Below are positions 13,760 to 19,491 of a stretch of 26,364 nucleotides of DNA, piece after piece (the first letter of the stretch is position 1; each line of letters starts with the position of its first letter). The translations under genes and the position numbers were made by a program. Below the pieces are notes generated by a model, which was given only the letters and a program-made list of their open reading frames with translations, made no database searches and had not been told where the DNA came from. Source of the stretch: VMFW01 sp038058095 (GTDB taxonomy: Bacteria; Patescibacteriota; Minisyncoccia; UBA6257; 2-01-FULL-56-20); assembly GCA_038058095.1 (NCBI GenBank), contig JBBUBW010000018.1, positions 1 to 26,364 of the forward strand, read 5' to 3'.

Positions 13760-14545
13760 ATGTATTGGGGTTATTTAAGTAAAACTGTTTCCATCAAAAC
13801 CGTGTCTGAAGAATTGAAGCGAGGTATTTTTGAAGTCGAGGGGCTTTTTGCCGGCTACGGTCTTACTGTCGGCAATGCCATAAGAAGAGTGCTTCTTTCG
13901 TCGTTGCCCGGCGCTGCCATTACTCAAGTTAAAATAAAAAATGTCTCCCATGAGTTCTCGACCCTCCCCGGCATCAAAGAGGATATTGTCGAGCTTTCCT
14001 TGAATTTCAAAAAACTTAGATTTAGGATGACCGTCGATGAGCCTCAGTTCTTAACCCTAAAAGCTAAAGGAGAAAAAATAGTAACGGCTGCTGATATTAA
14101 AACTAATTCTAATGTCGAATTATTAAACCCAGAAGAACTCCTTGCTAATCTCACCGACAAAAACGCCGAGCTTGACGTGGAAATTCGAGTCGAAAGGGGA
14201 ATAGGTTATTCTTCGGTTGAGTCGCGCAAGGAGGAGGAAAAATTAGCCATTGGAACTATCGCGATCGACGCCTTCTTCTCTCCAATCACCAATGTTAGCT
14301 ACTCGGTTGATAATATGCGCGTTGGTGATAGAACCGACTATAATCGCCTCAGGATAGAAATAGAAACTGATGGCATTATAAGTCCCTCGGCCGCCCTTCA
14401 TAAAGCTTCTAAAATATTAAACGACCACTTCCAATCTATTTCCGAGGTCAAAGTCAACGAGTTCGATGTTGTCCGATCAGAAGAAAAAAAAGAAGGAAAA
14501 GAGGCCAAACCCAAGAAAAAAGCCAGTAAAAAATCAAAAGAATAA
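13760..14545 (+). CDS. rpoA: RNA polymerase alpha subunit, N-terminal domain only
   Basis: A 261-residue protein against 310-330 usual. The alpha-NTD is complete: GLTVGNAIRRVLLSSLPGAA, then HEFSTLPGIKEDIVELSLN and the NVSYSVDNMRVGDRTDYNRL block, which drive dimerisation and beta/beta' assembly. After about residue 230 the protein ends in a Lys/Glu-rich tail (EEKKEGKEAKPKKKASKKS). The C-terminal domain that binds UP elements and activators is absent, with no separate alpha-CTD seen nearby. Promoters here should therefore not depend on UP elements. Confidence 0.93.
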   Translation: MYWGYLSKTVSIKTVSEELKRGIFEVEGLFAGYGLTVGNAIRRVLLSSLPGAAITQVKIKNVSHEFSTLPGIKEDIVELSLNFKKLRFRMTVDEPQFLTLKAKGEKIVTAADIKTNSNVELLNPEELLANLTDKNAELDVEIRVERGIGYSSVESRKEEEKLAIGTIAIDAFFSPITNVSYSVDNMRVGDRTDYNRLRIEIETDGIISPSAALHKASKILNDHFQSISEVKVNEFDVVRSEEKKEGKEAKPKKKASKKSKE

Positions 14546-14586
14546 ATATAAATCGTCACCAAGCGAACGCCTCAATTTTACATTTT

Positions 14587-14652
14587 TCCGCCAGACCTGC
14601 CCGCTTCGCATTGCGAAGCAAGGCGGGCGGGGGCGGATCCGCCTTCGGCGGA
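14587..14652. repeat. 66-nt GC-rich palindromic element, intergenic copy
   Basis: Outer arms TCCGCC/GGCGGA enclose GCTTCGC-ATT-GCGAAGC, followed by the hairpin TCCGCC-TTC-GGCGGA. Length and layout equal the copy in rnhB. It lies between the rpoA stop (14545) and the rplQ start (14677), 24 nt before the rplQ ATG, and so is transcribed within the operon. Confidence 0.85.
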
Positions 14653-14676
14653 GATACTCAATTTTAACCACCCATT

Positions 14677-15030
14677 ATGCGTCACTTAAAAAAAGGAAAA
14701 AAATTTGGTCGTCTAATTGGCGATCGTCGCTCATTTTTGAGCAACCTGTCGAATAATCTAATTCGTCGAGGCAAGATTGAAACCACTGAAGCCAGAGCTA
14801 AAGCCATAAAACCAGCCGTCGAAAAACTGATTACTTTAGCTAAGAAACAAAACTTATCCAGTCGGCGGCTACTCCTTTCTAAAACGCATGATCCTAAAAT
14901 AACCAAAAAACTCTATGAAGAACTTGCTCCGCGCTATCTTTCCCGCCCTGGCGGATATCTTAGAATTATTAAATTAAGCAAAGCCCGAAAAAGAGACGGA
15001 ACAATATTAACCACCATCGAATTTGTCTAA
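14677..15030 (+). CDS. rplQ: 50S ribosomal protein bL17
   Basis: A 117-residue protein. MRHLKKGKKFGRLIGDRRSF with LSNNLIRRGKIETTEARAK matches the bL17 start (mRHrk...LgR...hR.al..nl...Li.he.I.TT..rAK). The C-terminal RPGGYLRIIKLSKARKRDG block is diagnostic. It follows rpoA as is usual. The stop at 15028-15030 is one base before the rplM ATG. Confidence 0.95.
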   Translation: MRHLKKGKKFGRLIGDRRSFLSNLSNNLIRRGKIETTEARAKAIKPAVEKLITLAKKQNLSSRRLLLSKTHDPKITKKLYEELAPRYLSRPGGYLRIIKLSKARKRDGTILTTIEFV

Positions 15031-15031
15031 A

Positions 15032-15382
15032 ATGGATTTTCATATTGACGCTAAAAATCAAAAATTCGGCCGCTTGTCTACAGAAATTGTCGCCGTTCTT
15101 CAAGGGAAAAAAACTCCCGCCTATAACCCGCGTCTCGTTGGCTCGGATAAAGTTTTTCTCAAAAACTATCATTCTCTAGTCTTGACCGGCCGTAAATTCA
15201 AAACAAAGCTCTACCACCGTCACACCGGTTATGTTGGCCATATCAAAACCCAAACTTTTGAACAAGCCTTTACCAAAGATCCGAAGAGAGTTATCCGCGA
15301 AGCCGTTCGGCATATGTTGCCAAAGAATTTCTTAAGCCAGCACCGTCTCAAAAATTTAATTTTCGTTGAAGATAAAATTTAA
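15032..15382 (+). CDS. rplM: 50S ribosomal protein uL13, short N-terminus
   Basis: A 116-residue protein; most bacterial uL13 are about 140-150. It starts directly in the fold: HIDAKNQKFGRLSTEIVAVL (usual WyviDA.gk.lGRLAt.iA..L). KVFLKNYHSLVLTGRKFKTK, YHRHTGYVGHIK and AVRHMLPKN follow. The N-terminal arm is missing. ATG 15032 is preferred over an in-frame TTG at 15023, because the latter overlaps the rplQ stop. The rplM-rpsI pair is conserved. Confidence 0.92.
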   Translation: MDFHIDAKNQKFGRLSTEIVAVLQGKKTPAYNPRLVGSDKVFLKNYHSLVLTGRKFKTKLYHRHTGYVGHIKTQTFEQAFTKDPKRVIREAVRHMLPKNFLSQHRLKNLIFVEDKI

Positions 15383-15384
15383 GC

Positions 15385-15855
15385 ATGATAAACAAAACCG
15401 AACCCAAAATTACAAAACCCCATTCTCCGAAAGTGAAAAAAGAAGACTCGCCGAAAGCGCATTTATTGGAGAGGCACATTGAAGGTATCGGCCGCCGCAA
15501 GACAGCCGTCGCGCGAGTCCGGATATCAAAAGGGTCCGGTAAGGTTACTGTAAACAGTAAAGAGATTGGAGGATATTTTCAATTGCCAGAGCTTCGGGAA
15601 AAGGCCCTCTCTTCAATTACCAACCTTAAACTTGGAAATCCTATGAATATCAGTATCCACGTCTCTGGCGGGGGATTAAAGGCCCAAGCCGAGGCTATCA
15701 GGCACGGATTGGCTCGAGCTCTGGTAATCTTTGACGGCGACCTAAAAAAGAGGTTGCGCCAATTTGGTTTTCTTACCCGTGATTCGAGAATGGTTGAGCG
15801 CAAAAAATTTGGCCTCAAAAAAGCCAGGCGTGCCCCACAATGGAAAAAGCGATAG
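15385..15855 (+). CDS. rpsI: 30S ribosomal protein uS9
   Basis: A 156-residue protein. After a Lys/Pro-rich N-terminal extension of about 30 residues, the fold begins HIEGIGRRKTAVARVRISKG. It continues with VSGGGLKAQAEAIRHGLARA and the basic tail that reaches the P-site tRNA, ending RRAPQWKKR. The usual end is ..RpQySKR. The final codons lie inside a long hairpin, and a second copy of the PQWKKR-stop tail, with partly synonymous codons, occurs 113 nt further on. Confidence 0.95.
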   Translation: MINKTEPKITKPHSPKVKKEDSPKAHLLERHIEGIGRRKTAVARVRISKGSGKVTVNSKEIGGYFQLPELREKALSSITNLKLGNPMNISIHVSGGGLKAQAEAIRHGLARALVIFDGDLKKRLRQFGFLTRDSRMVERKKFGLKKARRAPQWKKR

Positions 15856-15872
15856 CTTTTTACAATTGTGGG
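15834..15872 (+). terminator. long hairpin spanning the rpsI stop codon
   Basis: CCCACAAT (15834-15841) pairs with ATTGTGGG (15865-15872), and AAAAAGC (15844-15850) pairs with GCTTTTT (15855-15861) around GATA. The result is an almost continuous stem over the last codons. It may end the operon or protect its 3' end. Confidence 0.5.
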
Positions 15873-15884
15873 CGAGGGGTGGGT

Positions 15885-15953
15885 CGGAGGGGAAGCTTTG
15901 GGTCCCCTCCGTGTAGGAATGAGCGTAGCGGATTCAAAACCGAGGGTTTTGAA
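15885..15953. repeat. two perfect hairpins downstream of rpsI
   Basis: CGGAGGGGA (15885-15893) pairs with TCCCCTCCG (15903-15911), 9 bp with a 9-nt loop. TTCAAAACC (15933-15941) pairs with GGTTTTGAA (15945-15953), 9 bp with loop GAG. Both lie between the true rpsI tail and its duplicate, as an inserted palindromic element would. Confidence 0.7.
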
Positions 15954-15968
15954 GGAGTGCTAACGACG

Positions 15969-15989
15969 CCACAATGGAAAAAAAGATAA
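15969..15989 (+). repeat. duplicate of the rpsI 3' end (PQWKKR-stop)
   Basis: Codons CCA CAA TGG AAA AAA AGA TAA repeat the rpsI tail CCA CAA TGG AAA AAG CGA TAG. Fourteen bases match exactly, then Lys, Arg and stop are kept with different codons. This looks like an attachment-site-style duplication at the 3' end of a conserved gene. Confidence 0.6.
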
Positions 15990-16083
15990 ACAAAATCCTC
16001 TTTTATTTTTGTGGTTTTTAAATATTATTAATTGGGTTATTCCAGTATAAAATTGGCGTAGACTATTAGGTATTGTTACTCGC

Positions 16084-16491
16084 ATGAAGAAGACAATCAC
16101 AATTTCTTTGATTTCAATTTTAGGTCTGCACCTTCTTGGTATCGTCTACGATTTATATCACGTGATTTGGTGGTACGACATTCCCATGCATATATTAGGC
16201 GGCGCTTGGGTTGCTCTCTTTTTTTTTCATTTCTTCTACCAAACTTGGCACGTCGTCGATTTAAGAAAAATTCTTTTTACTCTCATTATCACCTTAGGAT
16301 TTGTCGCGCTCGTAGGCGTTTTGTGGGAATTTTATGAATATCTTTCCGATGTTTATCTCCTCAAAATTCACCCCCTCGGCTATGCCCCTAACCCCCTTAC
16401 TCTCCCCGATACACTAAAAGATTTATTAGATGATTTAATCGGTGGGGCAGTAGCATCGCTCATCCTACTTTTTCGTATCAAGAAAACTTAA
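16084..16491 (+). CDS. small integral membrane protein (DUF2238/YjdF-like)
   Basis: A 135-residue protein with about four hydrophobic segments (7-24, 34-52, 64-84, 116-131). Polar motifs recall the YjdF/DUF2238 type: YDIPMHILGG, LWEFYEYLSD and DTLKDLLDDLIGGA, with conserved Asp, His and Glu inside or near the membrane. Function is unknown for the family. It is preceded by the rpsI-tail repeat region and followed by a 371-nt stretch with a structured RNA candidate. The start ATG 16084 opens with MKKT. No Shine-Dalgarno sequence is evident. Confidence 0.7.
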   Translation: MKKTITISLISILGLHLLGIVYDLYHVIWWYDIPMHILGGAWVALFFFHFFYQTWHVVDLRKILFTLIITLGFVALVGVLWEFYEYLSDVYLLKIHPLGYAPNPLTLPDTLKDLLDDLIGGAVASLILLFRIKKT

Positions 16492-16715
16492 CTCATAATA
16501 ATACATAATAATAAGGGTTAAGACGTGAACTCTAGCGCTTTTCGGAACACTATTACGCGCCGGCCTTTCGTCAAGGTTTAGTGTGGATAAGTAGTGGATT
16601 AACCGTAGAGTATTTTTCTATATTTTACTAAGCTTCCGGCGGTCCAGGACGACTTCGGCTATCTTTTAGTATGTTTAGAGATGAAGGGAACTGATAATTA
16701 TGCTATTATTCAAAT
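16492..16715. other. non-coding gap with possible pseudoknot pairing
   Basis: No convincing gene is seen. GGTTAA (16516-16521) can pair with TTAACC (16599-16604), and ACTCTA (16529-16534) with TAGAGT (16606-16611); the two pairings cross, as in a pseudoknot. A perfect TGTGGATAA (16582-16590), the complement of the TTATCCACA DnaA box, is isolated. The end of the gap contains TGCTATTAT (16700-16708 region), a possible extended -10 for the RNA that follows. Confidence 0.3.
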
Positions 16716-16850
16716 AGAGTCCCGCCCAAGATTCCGGATCGAATAATCAAATCAGGGAGGGGAAACGAGCTTGGATTCGCTGGTCCGTCCGGGAATCAAA
16801 GTTGACCCCACCCACCTATAATTCGCCGGGATAATCTTCGCGGGATTCAA
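16716..16850 (+). ncRNA. rod-shaped RNA with central bubble, 6S-like candidate
   Basis: The ends pair: GTCCCGC (16719-16725) with GCGGGAT (16840-16846), AAGATT (16728-16733) with AATCTT (16833-16838), and CCGG (16734-16737) with CCGG (16826-16829). CGAAT/ATTCG extends the stem. Then comes an unpaired bubble (about 10 nt against 7, the latter within CCTATA). GGGAGGGG (16755-16762) against CCCCACCC (16806-16813) follows, and a terminal hairpin GATTC/GAATC. A closing stem, a central bubble and a terminal stem is the 6S RNA plan. An extended -10-like box precedes it and a terminator follows. The SRP RNA GGAA/AGCAG core is absent. The length, about 135 nt, is short for 6S. Confidence 0.45.
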
Positions 16851-16858
16851 GTTATTTG

Positions 16859-16879
16859 CCGCTTAAGGGCGGTTTTTTT
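16859..16879 (+). terminator. intrinsic terminator after the structured RNA
   Basis: CCGC (16859-16862) and GCGG (16869-16872) are followed by seven T (16873-16879). It points along the plus strand and overlaps the 3' end of the minus-strand dedA gene, so it serves the RNA candidate or the upstream plus-strand gene. Confidence 0.7.
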
Positions 16880-17504
16880 GTTTGAAAAAATTTTTTATTT
16901 GGGCTATGGCTTGGTCTCTATATTTCTTATTTTTAATAATTGGAATAAGGGTCGGCGAAACGGATAAGATTAAAATCACGGCGATTATCGGTAAAATGTA
17001 ATACTCAATATTCGGCACCTTTTTTCCTAAATAAAATCCAAGTGTGATTAAACTTGCCGACCAAAGCCCCCCCCCTACCAAATTATAAAAAAGAAAACTG
17101 CCATAGCGCATCTTTCCAACCCCGGCAAGAATCGGAGCGAAAGTTCTAACTACAGGCATAAACCTCGCCAGGATAATGGTCTTTCCTCCGTGCTTCTTAT
17201 AAAAATTTTCCGCCCGCTCCAGGTGGCTTTTATGGAAAATAATCGAATCTTCTTTTTTAAAAATTGCCGGTCCAACCTTGCGTCCGAAAGCATAACCAAA
17301 ACTGTCTCCTAAAACCGCCGCTAAAAAAGTTAGTCCCAAAAGGGGCCAGTAATGAAGTAAGCCCTGAGAAGCTAGAAATCCGGAAGTAAAGAGTAATGTA
17401 TCACCCGGCAGGAAAAAACCGATAAACAAACCGGATTCAGCAAACGCTATCGCAAAAATACCCAAATAACCGATTGCTTGGATGAAAGTTGTAAGGTCAA
17501 ACAT
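16863..17504 (-). CDS. DedA family membrane protein
   Basis: A 213-residue inner-membrane protein of the DedA/VTT (SNARE-associated) family, implicated in lipid flipping and envelope homeostasis. Diagnostic motifs are FAESGLFIGFFLPGDTLLF, GDSFGYAFGRKVG and ARFMPVVRTFAPILAGVGKM. Hydrophobic segments lie near 10-42, 52-72, 134-158 and 165-188. The tail is basic. The start codon is 9 nt from the 3' end of tRNA-Pro on the same strand, so tRNA processing may free the mRNA 5' end. Confidence 0.9.
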   Translation of the reverse strand: MFDLTTFIQAIGYLGIFAIAFAESGLFIGFFLPGDTLLFTSGFLASQGLLHYWPLLGLTFLAAVLGDSFGYAFGRKVGPAIFKKEDSIIFHKSHLERAENFYKKHGGKTIILARFMPVVRTFAPILAGVGKMRYGSFLFYNLVGGGLWSASLITLGFYLGKKVPNIEYYILPIIAVILILSVSPTLIPIIKNKKYRDQAIAQIKNFFKQKNRP

Positions 17505-17512
17505 AAGAATTG

Positions 17513-17583
17513 TCGGAGCGCCGAGAATCGAACTCGGACTACATGCACCCCATGCATGCGTACTACCACTATACTACGCTCCG
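17513..17583 (-). tRNA. tRNA-Pro(GGG)
   Basis: On the minus strand the acceptor CGGAGCG pairs with CGCTCCG. The D arm is GTAT...GTAC, the anticodon arm CATGC-ATGGGGT-GCATG gives GGG with U33 and G37, and the T arm carries TTCGATT. C1 and discriminator A suit tRNA-Pro. Length is 71 nt with no encoded CCA. It lies upstream of dedA. Confidence 0.93.
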
Positions 17584-17585
17584 AA

Positions 17586-17702
17586 AATTTTAGTACCGAG
17601 ACCAATAGCACGCTTGCCCCGTACTAAACTTCGACTTTTTGCGCTACCTTTAGGTTGTCGAAGTTTTAGTATCGGGGTACTGCCGGTATACTACAGCCCG
17701 TT
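17586..17702. repeat. large imperfect palindrome with a tRNA 5'-half-like segment
   Basis: CCCCGTACTAAACTTCGAC (17617-17635) pairs with 17657-17677 with two bulged bases. On the minus strand the segment from about 17698 to 17672 reads TGTAGTATACCGGCAGTAC, resembling the TAGTATAGTGGTAGTAC D-arm region of the adjacent tRNA-Pro. No T arm follows, so it could be a broken tRNA gene split by the repeat, or chance. Confidence 0.45.
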
Positions 17703-17722
17703 AGAAAACCAGTAATTCTTAT

Positions 17723-17914
17723 TTAGGCTTTGGCTTTTCGGCTAAGATTTCTAATACATCGAGTGCAGGCCAAAACCCGCTTGCCATTAGGCAGCTTAGT
17801 CATTTGAAGATTTGGGTATTTTCGAGAGCGATTTACAGGGTTATAATGACCGCGAAGCAATTTTCGCGTTCCCATCATAGCCGAACTCTTCTCGCAGATT
17901 GTGCACTGTCTCAT
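17723..17914 (-). CDS. rpmB: 50S ribosomal protein bL28
   Basis: A 63-residue basic protein. MRQCTICEKSS starts with the CxxC of zinc-type bL28. NRSRKYPNLQMTKLPNGKRV carries the diagnostic R.fxPNLQ motif, and LACTRCIRNLSRKAK closes with the second CxxC. It stands apart from the main ribosomal operon. Its upstream region carries degenerate CCTAAAA-type repeat units (17922-17952), as do rpmF and nusB. Confidence 0.93.
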   Translation of the reverse strand: MRQCTICEKSSAMMGTRKLLRGHYNPVNRSRKYPNLQMTKLPNGKRVLACTRCIRNLSRKAKA

Positions 17915-17921
17915 GTCTTTG

Positions 17922-18154
17922 ATTAGGTGTTAGGTTATAGGTTTTGGGTGGTAGTAATCTATCAAATTATCAAAAATTAATCAAGCTCACCCCCAATTCA
18001 ATTTTTAATATGGTATTTAACTTCGCTAAGGAAACCGTCTCGCAGGCCGAAGCGGGCACGGATCCTGAGCTTGTCGAAGGAGAGCGAGGCCGAGAGCGAG
18101 CGCAAATTCATCGCTGGGGAATTTGATAGCGTGTTTTCGTGCGAAGTTAAAACA
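17922..18154. repeat. repeat-filled gap between rpmB and hsp20
   Basis: No real gene is seen. It holds CCTAAAA-type units reversed (TAGGTGTTAGGTTATAGG, 17922-17952) and a larger inverted repeat TTTAACTTCGC (18015 region) with GCGAAGTTAAA (18142 region). Inside that lie a GC-rich part with TCCTGAGCTTGTCGAAGGA (18063-18081) and the hairpin CAAATTC...GAATTTG (18102-18125). The TCCTGAGCTTGTCGAAGGA core resembles REP-like repeats I know from other bacterial genomes. Confidence 0.55.
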
Positions 18155-18628
18155 CTACTCCGTTTTCACCTTTAGCTTCTTGGATTTTTTCCTATTCAAC
18201 TTTGGTAAGTGAAGCGACAAAATTCCATTCTTGAAAGTCACCTTAGCTTCTTCCGGGTCAACTTCCTGAGGCAATATAATTGATCGTGAAAATTTACCCC
18301 AATAGCATTCCTGATAAATATAATCTTCATCCTTAACTTGTTTTTCTCTTCGCCTCCGGCCGATAATTGAAACCGAGTCGGTAGTCACGTTGATATCTAA
18401 ATCATCCGGGCTTACTCCTGCCACCGCTGACTCAATGACAATTTCGGTTGGTGTCTGAAAAACATCAATCGTTAGTTGACCCTCCGGTTCTGAGTCGTCA
18501 TCCTCAATTACTTTTTTCAAACTAAACTTTGTCCGACCAGCCACACTGTTGGCTTTTGCTAGCTCCACTTGTGGTTCGCTTCCTTCTTCTCCCTCTTCTA
18601 AAACTTCTTCATCTTCTATATTTGGCAT
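18155..18628 (-). CDS. Hsp20/alpha-crystallin small heat-shock protein
   Basis: A 157-residue ATP-independent holdase chaperone. The N-terminal 45 residues are acidic and disordered in appearance (EDEEVLEEGEEGSEP). The alpha-crystallin domain spans about 48-150: LTIDVFQTPTEIVIESAVAG, then VSPDDLDINVT, the RSIILPQEVDPEEAKVTFKN segment and GILSLHLPK. The short tail KSKKLKVKTE lacks a clear IxI motif, so oligomer type is uncertain. TATAAA lies about 8 nt upstream of the ATG on the minus strand, hinting at its own near-leaderless promoter inside the prsW-like gene end. Confidence 0.93.
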   Translation of the reverse strand: MPNIEDEEVLEEGEEGSEPQVELAKANSVAGRTKFSLKKVIEDDDSEPEGQLTIDVFQTPTEIVIESAVAGVSPDDLDINVTTDSVSIIGRRRREKQVKDEDYIYQECYWGKFSRSIILPQEVDPEEAKVTFKNGILSLHLPKLNRKKSKKLKVKTE

Positions 18629-18652
18629 ATTTATTTTTTATACTCGCGACTT

Positions 18653-19384
18653 TTAAATAGATCTGTTTTTTAATTTCTCAAAATCTCCGATTACCAGAAA
18701 TCCTACTACAAAAAGCAAAACTACCGTATAAATTCTATCGTCAAAGTTAATTATAAGATAATTGAAAAAAGCGTGCAAGATAGTGGCTAGCGCCAATCCC
18801 CAAATAAGAAATCGCTTACTTTCAAAATTTCTAATACTCCTTGCCCAATAATACCCCACAATCCCCGAAGCTAAAGTGTGGAGTAGGGTAGCACCTATGA
18901 ATCTTACTGAAATAGTCCTAAAGGCGTCATACACCGTCGCTACCCCGGTTGATATCACCTCCGGACTAAGAATTTTTTGGCTTACTGCCAGATTTTCAAC
19001 AGTCGCAAATCCAAGTGCCGCCACTACCATATAAATCATGGCGTCTACTGGTTCGTCAAAATTAGCGTTTCGGACGGCTATCGTGTAGGCCGCCCCGAAT
19101 TTTAACACCTCCTCGATTAACGCGAGAATTATAATTAAAATGATGCCATAAAAAGGTTTCAAGCTTTGAATTGCTGTATCTAAATCAACACTACAATCTT
19201 TAAATCCAAAAAGACCAGTGAAAGTAGTACATTGGAAAACAAAAGCCAAGAGAGTAACCAAAGCTCCTCCAAAAAAAACAAATGCGATTAATCTTTTCGG
19301 CTCCGGATGCAGATCTTCCCGCAGATAGAAAAGAAGCCAAGCGAATCCCGGCAAGAGCCCAAGGAATATTGCAAGAAGTGCCAT
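18653..19384 (-). CDS. PrsW-like intramembrane metalloprotease
   Basis: A 243-residue multi-pass protein with about seven hydrophobic segments. ALIEEVLKF gives E91-E92. ATVENL gives E130-N131, LLHTLASGIVGYYW gives H169, and ILHAFFNYL gives H204; these are the EExxK/R, ExxxN-type and two His motifs of the PrsW/CPBP clan. In Bacillus, PrsW cleaves the anti-sigma factor RsiW, but no anti-sigma partner is visible here, so the substrate is unknown. It lies 24 nt upstream of hsp20 on the same strand. The start ATG abuts a large AT-rich palindrome. Confidence 0.88.
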   Translation of the reverse strand: MALLAIFLGLLPGFAWLLFYLREDLHPEPKRLIAFVFFGGALVTLLAFVFQCTTFTGLFGFKDCSVDLDTAIQSLKPFYGIILIIILALIEEVLKFGAAYTIAVRNANFDEPVDAMIYMVVAALGFATVENLAVSQKILSPEVISTGVATVYDAFRTISVRFIGATLLHTLASGIVGYYWARSIRNFESKRFLIWGLALATILHAFFNYLIINFDDRIYTVVLLFVVGFLVIGDFEKLKNRSI

Positions 19385-19398
19385 ATCGATATAATTAT

Positions 19399-19485
19399 GA
19401 TACCAATATACTAATTTTACGAATAGCGCTAATCATACAAATTCGCATTATTCGTATCATTAGCACGCATTCGTATATTTGTATC
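19399..19485. repeat. AT-rich interspersed palindrome (empty-site copy)
   Basis: GATACCAATATAC (19399-19411) is mirrored by GTATATTTGTATC (19473-19485), and inner units such as CGAATAGCGCTAATCATAC mirror GTATCATTAGCACGCATTCG. It fills the gap between valS and the prsW-like gene. The segment from 19445 recurs near the window end, where it is split by a GC-rich element. Confidence 0.75.
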
Positions 19486-19491
19486 GCGTGC

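Noticed and set aside
16492..16520. dif recombination site at the convergent point
   Set aside because: The ATAATAATACATAATAATAA stretch lacks the symmetrical XerC/XerD arms.
16582..16590. Perfect DnaA-box complement TGTGGATAA as part of an origin
   Set aside because: Single box, no dnaA/dnaN/rpmH nearby, and the flanking genes converge on the site rather than diverge.
16716..16850. SRP (4.5S) RNA
   Set aside because: The conserved GGAA loop with AGCAG internal-loop motif is absent.
17482..17715. 77-codon plus-strand reading across tRNA-Pro
   Set aside because: It runs through the tRNA and the adjacent palindrome and has no protein-like features.
17944..18126. 60-codon plus-strand reading ending in a TDPELVEGERGRE-like stretch
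   Set aside because: The tail is the translation of a REP-like repeat. The region is repeat-filled and non-coding.
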